Below the pieces are notes generated by a model, which saw only the letters and a list, made by a program, of their open reading frames with translations, was not told where the DNA came from and ran no database searches. This document shows positions 47,414-55,557 of a stretch of 64,000 bases of DNA, in pieces. Both the position numbers and the translations under genes were made by a program. Source of the stretch: [Mycobacterium] stephanolepidis (GTDB taxonomy: Bacteria > Actinomycetota > Actinomycetes > Mycobacteriales > Mycobacteriaceae). The stretch is from NCBI RefSeq assembly GCF_002356335.1, contig NZ_AP018165.1, positions 1,736,001 to 1,800,000 of the forward strand, read 5' to 3'. Each line of letters starts with the position of its first letter. Positions within the stretch are counted from its first letter, which is position 1.

Positions 47414-47874
47414 TGCTGCCTGTCGGGACCATCGCACCCGATTTCACTCTGCGGAACCAGAACAACCAGCCCGTCAGCCTGAGCGATTTTCGCGGCAAGA
47501 AGGCCGTGCTGCTGGTGTTCTTCCCGTTGGCGTTCACCGGGGTCTGCCAGGGCGAGCTGGACCATGTGCGCGACCACATCGGCGACTTCGAGAACGACGA
47601 TGTGCAGATCATCGGGTTGTCGGTGAGCGCCGGGCCGATCCACAAGATCTGGTCGAGCTACAGCGGCTTCACCTTCCCGATCCTGTCGGACTTCTGGCCA
47701 CACGGAGCTGTTGCCGAGGCGTATGGGGTGCTCAACGAGAAGGCCGGATATCCAAACCGCGGGACTTTCGTGGTGGATGCCGACGGAATCATCCGATTCG
47801 CCGAGATGCTGGATCCCGGGCAAGCCCGTGACCAGGCGGGTTGGGTAGAAGCGTTGGCCGCGCTACATTCGTGA
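47413..47874 (+). CDS. ahpE: One-Cys peroxiredoxin AhpE
   Basis: 153 residues. Peroxidatic Cys in PLAFTGVCQGELD (P-x3-T-x2-C), Arg and other active-site features present, no resolving Cys evident. AhpE-type enzymes reduce peroxides and peroxynitrite and are recycled by mycothiol/mycoredoxin. Translationally coupled to DUF3052 through TGATG. The tRNA-Val gene follows 31 bases later. Confidence 0.93.
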   Translation: MLPVGTIAPDFTLRNQNNQPVSLSDFRGKKAVLLVFFPLAFTGVCQGELDHVRDHIGDFENDDVQIIGLSVSAGPIHKIWSSYSGFTFPILSDFWPHGAVAEAYGVLNEKAGYPNRGTFVVDADGIIRFAEMLDPGQARDQAGWVEALAALHS

Positions 47875-47905
47875 GCTGATTCCCACGTTGGCGACGACGT
47901 GGACC

Positions 47906-47980
47906 GGGCGTGTAGCTCAGTGGTAGAGCTCTGGTTTTACACACCAGCGGTCGGGGGTTCGAAACCCTCCGCGCCCACCA
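47906..47980 (+). tRNA. tRNA-Val (anticodon UAC), host of integrated element
   Basis: A 75-nt cloverleaf: 7-bp acceptor stem, D arm GCTC/GAGC, anticodon stem CTGGT/ACCAG with anticodon TAC at 47938-47940, T arm with TTCGAAA loop, encoded CCA. The segment from 47936 on is also the left attachment repeat, so integration preserved the gene. Confidence 0.95.
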
Positions 47981-47981
47981 A
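47936..47981 (+). repeat. Attachment core, left copy (attL)
   Basis: 46-bp segment from the anticodon loop to one base past CCA. It is identical to 57364-57409 by base-by-base reading. This is the usual crossover region of tRNA-targeting tyrosine integrases and marks the left boundary of the element. Confidence 0.9.
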
Positions 47982-48019
47982 TAACGTTGCAGTTCAGAGG
48001 CATTTATCGCTTCGGCCGA

Positions 48020-48048
48020 CAACCCCCGTTGTGCCGAGAGTGAGCCAA
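48020..48048 (+). repeat. Integrase arm-type site, attL side
   Basis: 29-bp segment matching 57218-57246 at 27 of 29 positions in direct orientation. It sits 39 bases inside the left attachment core. In the excised circle the two copies would flank the core, as lambda-type arm sites do. Confidence 0.55.
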
Positions 48049-48133
48049 CAGCGTGTAAATCTTGGCGGATAGACGGCTGTCGATACGTGTGTCGGGCAGA
48101 TCCCGGAACTGGTAGGTCGATACCGTTGGTGCC

Positions 48134-49051
48134 GTGAGCATGCGTGCGGACAACCTGACGGGCTCCCGTTTTGAGGAGATCCTCATTCACCTTGAGACAC
48201 AACTGCTCGCTGAACTGCCAAAGGCTCGGGCGGAGACAAGTCACGCTGGAGACAAAGGCGCCAAGGTCGAGGCTGCGACTCGCGATTTATTGAGCAAAAG
48301 GCTCCCGTCTCACCTATCGGTGGGTTGTGGGAAGGTCTACGACGCATTTGGCGGTGAGTCAGGACAGACCGACCTGGTTATCGCGAACCAAGACCAGCCG
48401 TTTACGTATCCCCGGCATGTGCCAGGCGAATATCTGCTTGAGGGAGTGTCCGCAGTTGGTGAGATCAAGTCCAAGTTGACCCTTTCGGAGGTCAAGAAGT
48501 CGATTGCTCTCGCGACTAAATACAAGTCGCTGCGACCGATTCGTCGCTCTACGGACAAGCCAAGCAACGTATCTCAGTACATGGACGAGACCGACGAAAT
48601 GCCGCCGTTTTTTCTGCTTGCCTTTGAGAGTTCGGTCTCGATCACCAAATTGACAGAACTACTTAGTGCGGTGCCGGACGTGCCACCTCCGCCCGATAAG
48701 AGCTTCCCCGATGATCATCCACAGCCCCCGATTGATGCTGTATGCATCTTGGGAAAGGGGGTTCTCTGGAACCTGCGGTGCGGCGATGGCGGGATCAAGT
48801 TCGCCGTATCTAGCGGTCCTGACAAGGGGAGATTGATCACAGGCTGGTTCGGATTTGAAACCGCCGCGCCATTGGCTTGGACGTTAAGCTGGCTACATCT
48901 CGCAATGCCGAGGATTACTCGCAGCTACCCAGTTCTGGGTCCGTACATCGTGCCAGGTAATCGAGTCGTTACGTTCTCGCCGAGCGATTCGGGCGCAGCC
49001 ACCTTGGAAGAATCAATCATTAAAGGCACTGCGCGGCAAGCGAAGTCCTGA
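48134..49051 (+). CDS. DUF6602-like putative PD-(D/E)xK nuclease, satellite cargo
   Basis: 305 residues, GTG start. A helical start with Glu47 (AKVEAATRDLL), then SGQTDLVIA (Asp80) and SAVGEIKSKL (Glu110-x-Lys112) reproduce the E...D...ExK layout of PD-(D/E)xK nucleases. The overall pattern resembles DUF6602 proteins, which occur in mobile elements and defence loci. It is the first gene inside attL, on the opposite strand to integrase, with AT-richer composition than the core. A defence or superinfection role is plausible but unproven; no methylase partner is present. Confidence 0.6.
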   Translation: MSMRADNLTGSRFEEILIHLETQLLAELPKARAETSHAGDKGAKVEAATRDLLSKRLPSHLSVGCGKVYDAFGGESGQTDLVIANQDQPFTYPRHVPGEYLLEGVSAVGEIKSKLTLSEVKKSIALATKYKSLRPIRRSTDKPSNVSQYMDETDEMPPFFLLAFESSVSITKLTELLSAVPDVPPPPDKSFPDDHPQPPIDAVCILGKGVLWNLRCGDGGIKFAVSSGPDKGRLITGWFGFETAAPLAWTLSWLHLAMPRITRSYPVLGPYIVPGNRVVTFSPSDSGAATLEESIIKGTARQAKS

Positions 49052-49056
49052 TTCGT

Positions 49057-50463
49057 TCAGCCTTTGACGAAGCCTCGTGACCGGCCCAGCAACGCATCAC
49101 CGGCGGATGCCAGCGCGTCGTCGTACACGTGCCCGTAGACACGCAGCGTCATTGCCGGGTCGTGGCCCAACCACTTAGCGGTCGCGGCGACCGTAGTTCC
49201 GCCGTCAAGCAGCATGGTCGCGGCGGTGTGTCGTGCGTCGTGAAGCCGGATGACCGGCACTCCCGCGATCTCGCAATGGCTGCGGAACATTTTGGAATAC
49301 GTCTCGGGTCGGATGGGAGTCCCATCCTCGGCGACGGCGACCAGGCCGGTATCCGGCCAGCATTCGCCAACGGCCAACCGTTCGGATGCCTGCTGTGTCT
49401 TGAGCGCCCGTAGTGCCGCCAAAATGTCGGCGGGCATAGGCAGCACCCGGCGTGAGCGCAGGGACTTTGGGTCGCCGGTTACGGTGCCCTGACCAGCGAC
49501 AATGACGCGACCCTGGGCAATACTGACGGTCCCGGCGCTGAAATCAACGTCTGTCCAACGCAATCCCAGAACCTCGGATCGGCGCAGCCCGGCGAGTGTG
49601 AGTAGCCAGCACGCAACCAGGCGGTTATCGGTGACGTGCTCGCGGAACTGTGCCGCCGCTTCTGGTGTCCACGTGGACATTTCGCGGTTGGTGACCTTGG
49701 GCCGCTCGACTAGGCGGGCAACGTTGCGGGCCACCAGGCCGCGAGCCATGGCGTCATCGAGTGCATGCGACAGCACGCCGAGCATGGTCACGACAGTGCG
49801 GTTGCTGACCCCGCCTCCGACCTTGGGTCGCACTGGGTCGCCAGGCTGTGCGGCGGCATACCGACCGCGCCCGACCCGCAGCACGTCACCGCTGGCTACC
49901 AGCCGCTCTAAAGCCTTGGTTCCGGGATTGCCAAACGCGGCGAATAACTCGCCATACGCCGCACCATTGGGCTGTGCGCGTAGATAGGCGAGAACCTCAG
50001 CGCCGCGATGACCTCGCTTGTCGCGTTGTGCGGTTGGTTCACCGGACAGCCGCAGCGTGACCAATGAGTCAACATCGGCTGTACGCAGGTGTTGGAGAGG
50101 TATTGCTCCGAGATGCTCAATCACGGGCTTGAGGTGGTCGCGGTATCCGGCGCGGGTGTTGGGGCGCACGTCGCGCCGCCCATCGAGCCACTCGTTTAGG
50201 TACTCGGTGACGGTTGTCCGATCACGTCTGACAAACGTGCCCGCCGCGACTTCGGTAGTGACGCGCCGGTACTCGCTGCGGGCTTTGGCCAGTGTCGGAA
50301 AGGTGAAGCGTTGACGCTCACGCGATCCGTCGGGACGGATGCCAATGTCTACCTGAAATGCGTAGGTGGTGGTGCCGTTCTTGGCTGTCCGCTTAGTGAT
50401 CGGATCGGTGCGCCGGGTTCGCTTACGCGGCTGTGGTGCTGCGGTGTCTTCGGGCATGGTCAC
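49057..50463 (-). CDS. Tyrosine integrase with inserted winged-helix-like segment
   Basis: 468 residues. N-terminal arm-binding domain (about 20-80), core-binding domain starting about 83, catalytic domain 262-468. Catalytic residues: Arg294 (GLRRSE), Lys333 (DPKSLRS), His408-x-x-Arg411 (HDARH), His434 (WLGHD), Tyr443 (RVYGHVY). The core-binding domain is interrupted at about 142-218 by a segment with EVLAYLRAQPNGAAYGEL and LERLVASGDVLRVGRGRY that reads as a winged helix. It overlaps the upstream minus-strand gene by 4 bases. Expected to recombine attP with the tRNA-Val gene. Confidence 0.95.
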   Translation of the reverse strand: MTMPEDTAAPQPRKRTRRTDPITKRTAKNGTTTYAFQVDIGIRPDGSRERQRFTFPTLAKARSEYRRVTTEVAAGTFVRRDRTTVTEYLNEWLDGRRDVRPNTRAGYRDHLKPVIEHLGAIPLQHLRTADVDSLVTLRLSGEPTAQRDKRGHRGAEVLAYLRAQPNGAAYGELFAAFGNPGTKALERLVASGDVLRVGRGRYAAAQPGDPVRPKVGGGVSNRTVVTMLGVLSHALDDAMARGLVARNVARLVERPKVTNREMSTWTPEAAAQFREHVTDNRLVACWLLTLAGLRRSEVLGLRWTDVDFSAGTVSIAQGRVIVAGQGTVTGDPKSLRSRRVLPMPADILAALRALKTQQASERLAVGECWPDTGLVAVAEDGTPIRPETYSKMFRSHCEIAGVPVIRLHDARHTAATMLLDGGTTVAATAKWLGHDPAMTLRVYGHVYDDALASAGDALLGRSRGFVKG

Positions 50464-51047
50464 TTCTCCTCGGTTGTAGCGGCTTCGTTGGTGGCCCAGT
50501 CGCGGGGGAGGAATCCACGACGTTTGGCCTCCGCGATCCAGCGGTCAACTGTCGGAATGGATGCCGGTCCGAGCTGTTCGCGGACGTATTCGCGTGGCCG
50601 CTCACCGATCGTGCGGGCAGCGATGAGTAGGTCGGCAACTTGCCGGTAGTGGACGTCATCCAACTTGCGGCGCTTGCCGCCGTCGGGTGCCCGCTCCGGC
50701 CGCAGGTCGAGAGTCGGATTGCGTAGTTCGGCCACAGTGGTAAACGCGCCATCCATGCGCGCGATCCACTGCGCCGCCGCATTGGCCAGTCGTCGCACCG
50801 GGACTTGCCGGATTGCGGCCGGACCGATCTCGACGGCGGTGATGTCGGCGGGGAGTAGGTGGAGTTCCACCAATTTCGGTGCACCGCTGCCTGTTTGAAG
50901 GCCTACTCGGTATCGGTGAGGATGCCCGACCAGACGCAGCTCAATCAGGCCGTCGGGGTTACCGCGCGTGCCGCTGACGCGGCGGATGCTCTCCGGAATC
51001 ACGTCACCCTTGATCGCTCTCGGCTGGTAGCGACTATCAGAACTCAT
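50460..51047 (-). CDS. Putative element regulator upstream of integrase
   Basis: 195 residues from ATG 51047. N-terminal half has a small beta-rich domain (GLIELRLVGHPHRYRVG), C-terminal half is basic and helical with RTIGERPREYVREQLG and SIPTVDRWIAEAKRRGFLP, which resembles a helix-turn-helix as seen in actinophage small DNA-binding proteins. Coupled to integrase by a 4-base overlap and divergent from excisionase, so a repressor or recombination-directionality role is likely. No named family recognised. Confidence 0.55.
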   Translation of the reverse strand: MSSDSRYQPRAIKGDVIPESIRRVSGTRGNPDGLIELRLVGHPHRYRVGLQTGSGAPKLVELHLLPADITAVEIGPAAIRQVPVRRLANAAAQWIARMDGAFTTVAELRNPTLDLRPERAPDGGKRRKLDDVHYRQVADLLIAARTIGERPREYVREQLGPASIPTVDRWIAEAKRRGFLPRDWATNEAATTEEK

Positions 51048-51105
51048 ACAAAAACGATAGCAGATTGCCTGGACGAATATCACTTATCAGGGCACGATTG
51101 GGGGC

Positions 51106-51315
51106 ATGACCACACAGATATCGCCCACGTTGGACGAATTACGAAGCGGCCCGCCGACTTTGAGTGTTGAGCAGGCGGGCCGGTACCTCGGTGTCAGCCG
51201 CGCCTACGCCTATTCGATGGCCCGCGAGGGGCGGCTGCCGGTGATCGAACTCGGCACCCGGCGCGTGCGGGTACCCACGGCAGCGCTGCTCAAAATGCTG
51301 GGCGATCGCGATTAG
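51106..51315 (+). CDS. Excisionase/MerR-like DNA-binding protein
   Basis: 69 residues. TLSVEQAGRYLGVSRAYAYSMAREGRLPVIELGTRRVRVP is the helix-turn-helix plus wing of the excisionase/MerR family (HTH_17), with C-terminal AALLKMLGD. First rightward gene of the element, directly opposite the integrase operon. Expected to bend attachment DNA for excision or control the divergent promoters. Confidence 0.85.
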   Translation: MTTQISPTLDELRSGPPTLSVEQAGRYLGVSRAYAYSMAREGRLPVIELGTRRVRVPTAALLKMLGDRD

Positions 51316-51407
51316 GACTCGGCGGCGACCTGGGCTCGGGCCTGTCCACAGCAAGCTCTAGCAGCCCGGTCGTCGTCGTGAATCACCTAGTTTGCGAAAT
51401 GAAAATG

Positions 51408-51442
51408 AATACGCCCCCGGTTCCGACAACCGAGGGCGTATT
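51408..51442 (+). promoter_or_regulatory. Stable hairpin before the RepA-like gene
   Basis: AATACGCCC/GGGCGTATT and inner CGGTT/AACCG arms form a 14-bp stem with one mismatch and a 5-base loop. It ends 20 bases before the GTG start and just before the AGAGG site (51451-51455). No T-run follows, so translational or copy-number control is likelier than termination. Confidence 0.5.
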
Positions 51443-51462
51443 CCGAGATGAGAGGCCGACCA

Positions 51463-52902
51463 GTGCCCCAACAGTCAAAGGTTACCGCGAATGCCGCCAA
51501 TGGCGCGAGTGGCAACAAGGCTCCGTTTGGGTCCGTAGCAGTGGACCCGACCGCCGCAACCGCCGCGCGTTTGGATAAATGGCGTCCACACAGCTTCGCG
51601 GTAGCCGACCTCGGCACCGACGAGTGGGCACGTAATCTCCGGTTCAAGATCGAACGCACAAACGCTTACCGCAATCCCACTGTCGATGATCCGAAACTGT
51701 TTGTCCCCGGCCCCGATTGCGTGGCTGCGGGTGCCACCGACGGCCAGTTGAACGCGCTGCATCGACTGACGCCCAGTGAGGTCGCCGAGCTGCGAATTCG
51801 CGCCGCCGCGATCCGGCATGACTGCCGCAAACAAGTGGACGTGCTCGCTCGCAGCATCGCCAGCGAGCGCGACGCGGTGCCGACCCCTGAACCCGTTGGG
51901 CTCGATGCGCTGCTGACCGAGCCGGACGAGGACGCCGCCTATCGTGTCGGCGAACTGTGGCCGACCGGCGGCAGGGTGCTGCTGTCGGCGCCATACAAGG
52001 CGGGCAAATCGACGCTGGTGGGAAACGTAATTCGCGCACTGGCCGATGGCGGGCCGCTGCTGGGCCGGTTCGACACGACACCGGTCGGCAAGGTCGTGCT
52101 CATCGACACTGAACTGGACCGGCGCACCCTGCGCCGCTGGCTGCGAGATCAGGGCATCCGCAACACAGCGGTGGTATCGGTGGTCTCGCTGCGTGGTGCG
52201 GTGTCCGCATTCGACATTCTCGACCCCGCGACCCGTGCCGAGTGGGCTCAGCGCCTCGCGGGTGCCGATGTGGTGATTCTGGACTGCCTTCGCCCTGTGA
52301 TCGACGCCTTGGGGCTGTCGGAGGACAAAGACGCGGGCAAGGTGCTGGTGGCGTTCGATGCGCTCCTGGCCGAGGTCGGCGCAGATGAGGGCATGGTGGT
52401 AACCCACATGGGCCACCAGAACGGCCCGGCCCGCGAACGTGCTCGCGGTGATTCACGCCTGATGGACTGGGCCGACTCACTGTGGAAGATCGTTCGGGGC
52501 GGCGACGACACCGACGACGACACCGCGCGTTCGTCGTTCTTCTCCGCACTGGGGCGTGATGTGGCGCTGCCGGAAGGCAAGTTGGCGTTCAACTCCGACA
52601 CACGGCATCTGACCTTTGAGGGTGGCAGCCGCCGTGACTCGGTAGGCCGTGAGGCTGTACCGGAGCTGCTGGCGATGGTCGCCGCCGAACCCGGCATGTT
52701 GTCCAAGCGCGCCGCCGTGGAGCGGCTGATGGACGACCACGGCGTCGCCCGGTATGTCGCCCGGTCTGCCGTTGACGCCGCTGTGAAAGACAAGTCGGTG
52801 ATCGTGATTCCGGGGGCTCGCCGCGCTCAACTTCTCGCACCGGCAGGCGACGACGCACCGCCAATCGACCCGTTATTCCATGCCCTGGACACCCCGAAAT
52901 GA
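51463..52902 (+). CDS. RepA/RecA-like AAA ATPase, putative replication helicase
   Basis: 479 residues from GTG 51463 (AGAGG 7 bases upstream); an ATG at 51448 lies right after the hairpin. The N-terminal 160 residues are of unknown fold. Walker A APYKAGKST, Walker B DVVILDCLRPV, and VVTHMGHQNG with GDSRLMDWADSLWKI match the RepA/RecA-like hexameric ATPase group used by plasmids and satellites. A C-terminal winged-helix-like domain (LSKRAAVERLMDDHGVARYVARSAVDAAV) follows. It sits directly before the iteron array, which suggests element replication. Confidence 0.8.
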   Translation: MPQQSKVTANAANGASGNKAPFGSVAVDPTAATAARLDKWRPHSFAVADLGTDEWARNLRFKIERTNAYRNPTVDDPKLFVPGPDCVAAGATDGQLNALHRLTPSEVAELRIRAAAIRHDCRKQVDVLARSIASERDAVPTPEPVGLDALLTEPDEDAAYRVGELWPTGGRVLLSAPYKAGKSTLVGNVIRALADGGPLLGRFDTTPVGKVVLIDTELDRRTLRRWLRDQGIRNTAVVSVVSLRGAVSAFDILDPATRAEWAQRLAGADVVILDCLRPVIDALGLSEDKDAGKVLVAFDALLAEVGADEGMVVTHMGHQNGPARERARGDSRLMDWADSLWKIVRGGDDTDDDTARSSFFSALGRDVALPEGKLAFNSDTRHLTFEGGSRRDSVGREAVPELLAMVAAEPGMLSKRAAVERLMDDHGVARYVARSAVDAAVKDKSVIVIPGARRAQLLAPAGDDAPPIDPLFHALDTPK

Positions 52903-52914
52903 CATCGAGTGAAC

Positions 52915-53032
52915 GAGTGCGCCGTCAGTGTGCCGGGCACAGTCGTGCAGTAGTGCGCCAGTGTGCCTATAGGGCACTGGCACTACTGCGCACGCACAGG
53001 GCAGTGAAATTCTCCGGCGCACTGGCGCACTC
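52915..53032. other. Candidate replication origin with iterons and nested palindromes
   Basis: AGTGYGCC occurs four times forward (52916-52923, 52927-52934, 52952-52959, 52960-52967) and twice inverted as GGCGCACT (53016-53023, 53024-53031), with two shorter GGCACT half-sites between (52973-52978, 52979-52984). The outer and inner copies pair to form nested imperfect palindromes around CCTATAGGG. The 266-base gap between the RepA-like and next gene holds nothing else. This is typical of an origin bound by the adjacent replication protein. Confidence 0.55.
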
Positions 53033-53168
53033 GAAGCCGAGATGTGAAGAGGCGGTGGCAGCGGTGACGTAAACCGAATCAGTCCGCGCGCGGTGCCTCG
53101 GCTGCGTGCGGCGGCGGCAAGACAGACAGACCAGAAATCCCAACACATTCAGAATCGAGGAACGAATC

Positions 53169-53462
53169 ATGAGCCATCCGACACCCGACCCCGACATCCG
53201 CGCGGCGATCTTGAATGCGCTCACCGACGAGTATCAGCCGTGGGCAGCCGTGCGGCGGCGCATCCCTGGCAGCGACGAGACCCTGACGGCGGTTCTTCAC
53301 GAGATGTTCGAGGACTACCGACTCACTCTCATGAAGATCAGCGGCTCCCCGATAGTGCGACTGGTGTCTGACCTCGACCTGATGGGTGCCGCCGCTGAGC
53401 GAGACCGTCTGCGTCAGATGGGCTGGCCGCGTTCCCGCTGCCGCGAATTTCTCGCGGTCTGA
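53169..53462 (+). CDS. Small element protein, winged-helix-like
   Basis: 97 residues from ATG 53169 (GAGG 9 bases upstream). Helical, with AILNALTDEYQPWAAVRRRI then ILHEMFEDYRLTLMKI-type pattern, which could be a small winged helix. C-terminus RQMGWPRSRCREFLAV. No family recognised. First gene after the candidate origin. Confidence 0.5.
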   Translation: MSHPTPDPDIRAAILNALTDEYQPWAAVRRRIPGSDETLTAVLHEMFEDYRLTLMKISGSPIVRLVSDLDLMGAAAERDRLRQMGWPRSRCREFLAV

Positions 53463-53516
53463 CCCCGCACACATGTCCGGCTTAACCTGTCCGACCCCTA
53501 GAAAGGACGACACATC

Positions 53517-54236
53517 ATGTCCATCCCCGACAGGCCCGAGGCCGAGGAGAGGCAGCGCGCCGCCCACGCGCTGGACCTTCGGACTTCCGGCATGACGTAT
53601 GCGGCCGTGGCCGTCGAACTCGGATACTCCGACGAGAGCGGTCCACGAAAGGCGGTGGACCGGCTGCTATCTCGCATCGAGCACGAGGGCGCGTCCGAGC
53701 TCCGTCAACTGGAGGGGCAGCGCCTTGACGCCATGCAGCGGGCCATTTGGACACAGGCATGCGAAGGCGATATTGATTCGATCAAGGCGGTGCTGAGCGT
53801 CATGGCCCGACGCGCCAAGTTGTTCGGCATCGATGCGCCGCAGCGTGTGCAAGTGGGCGCTGATCCGGTCTCGGACCGGCAGTACGCCGAGCGGCTGACC
53901 GAACTCGTCGGTGGACTGAACCCTCGCAGCCTGCGCGACATTCTGGCGCAGTCTCCCGGCGGTGGGCCTGTGCTGGCTGCTGCGCGCCGAACGGCATCAG
54001 GTGCGGAAGATTCCCCGCCGGAGGCAGATTCGCCACTCTGCGGCCCGCTCAGCGGCGAAACGGGGACTCTTGACGAGGGTTGGTCCAATGTGGGCGGCGC
54101 TGATGGTGCTCTCACCCCCTTGCCGGATGAACCAGACGACGCCGACGATTTCAGCGACGTTCCACCGGCGGTCGCGGTGGCAGCGGAGAAGGCAGCGATG
54201 GCGGTCGTCGCCGACTGGCGAGGTGCGCACCGATGA
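53517..54236 (+). CDS. TerS-like small terminase/HTH protein
   Basis: 239 residues. The N-terminus AHALDLRTSGMTYAAVAVELGY is the helix-turn-helix of actinophage small terminase-like proteins, followed by RLLSRIEHEGASELRQLEGQRLD and a helical region ending LFGIDAP, also typical. The C-terminal 100 residues are acidic and Pro/Ser-rich. No large terminase accompanies it. Phage satellites carry stand-alone TerS homologues to redirect helper packaging, so this is a candidate for that function. The next gene overlaps by 4 bases. Confidence 0.6.
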   Translation: MSIPDRPEAEERQRAAHALDLRTSGMTYAAVAVELGYSDESGPRKAVDRLLSRIEHEGASELRQLEGQRLDAMQRAIWTQACEGDIDSIKAVLSVMARRAKLFGIDAPQRVQVGADPVSDRQYAERLTELVGGLNPRSLRDILAQSPGGGPVLAAARRTASGAEDSPPEADSPLCGPLSGETGTLDEGWSNVGGADGALTPLPDEPDDADDFSDVPPAVAVAAEKAAMAVVADWRGAHR

Positions 54237-54559
54237 ATCGAAACTGGCTGGGGAGGCTGCGGGATCGCGGGGCCTCCACGCCCGAACCCTCTTCGGTTCC
54301 AACCGAAGAGACCACCATCGCCCCGGACGAAGCACGGACGGAAGTCGAGGAATCGGAGACCTCGACGGGCGAACCGGTTCGGCTGTTCGGATCGCAATAC
54401 CGGATCAAGATCGATCAGGCCGACGTGATCGCCGAGCGCTTTGGCCCCTCGGGCATCGGGCGCACCGTCGGAGGCAATGGCACCGACCGGTTCCGACGGC
54501 GGCGCGACGCTATGGTGCGCAGTCGGGGTTATGGCGAGGTCCTATTCGGCGACGACTAG
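54233..54559 (+). CDS. Small acidic-to-basic element protein
   Basis: 108 residues, ATG overlapping the TerS-like stop (ATGA). N-terminal half is Glu/Thr-rich and probably disordered; C-terminal half has GSQYRIKIDQADVIAERFG and a basic RFRRRRDAMVRSRGYGE tail suggesting nucleic-acid binding. No family recognised. Coupling to the TerS-like gene suggests a shared packaging or regulatory function. Confidence 0.5.
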   Translation: MNRNWLGRLRDRGASTPEPSSVPTEETTIAPDEARTEVEESETSTGEPVRLFGSQYRIKIDQADVIAERFGPSGIGRTVGGNGTDRFRRRRDAMVRSRGYGEVLFGDD

Positions 54560-54658
54560 GGAAAATCGCGAAAGGTGTTGCGCAAGGCGGTATTTAAGAC
54601 TCGCCGATAAGGTGGCAGTCGCCGCTGCGGTGCACCGTCGAGTGTCACGATGGACTGC

Positions 54659-54889
54659 ATGAACGCGACAATCGTTGACCCCGCGAGCCGTTCGGCGTCG
54701 AGCTGGAGTGCCACCCTCGCGTCGTTGAAATCGCGCGGAGCGCCGGACACCGACGCCCGCGTCATCGAGGCCCGCCAAGGCCTCGCCTTCCATCGGGTTG
54801 CCCGAGCCGTCGAGCGCGAACGGGGGCAGCTCAGCCGTGCTGGTGCCGAACGCCTTCGCTCGGCGATCAGCGAGGCGGTGACCTCGTGA
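54659..54889 (+). CDS. Small helical element protein
   Basis: 76 residues from ATG 54659. Two charged helices (TLASLKSRGAPDTDARVIEAR and LAFHRVARAVERERGQL), no motif known. A 16-codon ORF (GTG 54612, AAGG upstream) ends with a stop overlapping this ATG, which supports 54659 over the in-frame ATG at 54650. The following gene overlaps by 4 bases (GTGA). The preceding 100-base gap holds only that mini-ORF. Confidence 0.5.
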   Translation: MNATIVDPASRSASSWSATLASLKSRGAPDTDARVIEARQGLAFHRVARAVERERGQLSRAGAERLRSAISEAVTS

Positions 54890-55557
54890 ATCTCCGGACG
54901 CTGCGCAACCGACCAGCCGCCCCGAAGGCACCACCGTCACCTGTGTTCTCGCAGGCTGAGCTACGGGGGCGGCGTCGGAAGCACCTCCCGATCCACCTGG
55001 GCGGGTCCTGGTCACTGAGCGGCGAAGTTCGTGAGGTCTGCGGACCGGTCGCACACGAAGTGTCGAGACTGCCCAGGCCCTCGGCGGTTCGCAAGGGCGT
55101 TGACGGGGTGGCCGATGCGGTCGCGGACGTTGTCGCGGCATCCGCGCAGCTGTTGCTAACATCGAATGCGCCGGACAGCACCCGACAGGCTGCGGCCGAT
55201 ATTCTCGCCCGCCCGCACGTGCCTGAAATCACCGCTGAGCAGCTCTCCAGCGGAACGTGGGCGCATATCCTGGCTACCTATGCCGATCAGGTCAGCACCC
55301 CGCTTGCAAAGTTGCTGGCAAGTGCACATCCTCCGGGTGCCGACGCGCTGCGGGGCAACCCGAGCGCCTCCGAGCGGATCGAGAGAGCGCTGCGTGGGCT
55401 GGATGCGGCGGTGCTGGTTCTGGAGCGGGCGCTGCCGAGAATCGCTGAGCGGCAAGCGCTCCCGAGTATTTCGGAGTTCAACGCCGCGCTGCGGGCTCAG
55501 GTTGACGCCGAACGCCAAGCGCGAGTTGAACGCAAGCTGACGGGGGTGCCCTCATGA
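54886..55557 (+). CDS. Element protein of unknown function
   Basis: 223 residues, GTG start overlapping the upstream stop. Basic Pro-rich N-terminus, then an Ala/Val-rich helical middle (GVDGVADAVADVVAASAQLLL) and a C-terminal coiled-coil-like helix (ALRAQVDAERQARVERKL). No signal peptide. Similar small helical proteins occur in actinophage early regions, but I do not recognise the family. Overlaps the next gene by 4 bases. Confidence 0.5.
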   Translation: MNLRTLRNRPAAPKAPPSPVFSQAELRGRRRKHLPIHLGGSWSLSGEVREVCGPVAHEVSRLPRPSAVRKGVDGVADAVADVVAASAQLLLTSNAPDSTRQAAADILARPHVPEITAEQLSSGTWAHILATYADQVSTPLAKLLASAHPPGADALRGNPSASERIERALRGLDAAVLVLERALPRIAERQALPSISEFNAALRAQVDAERQARVERKLTGVPS

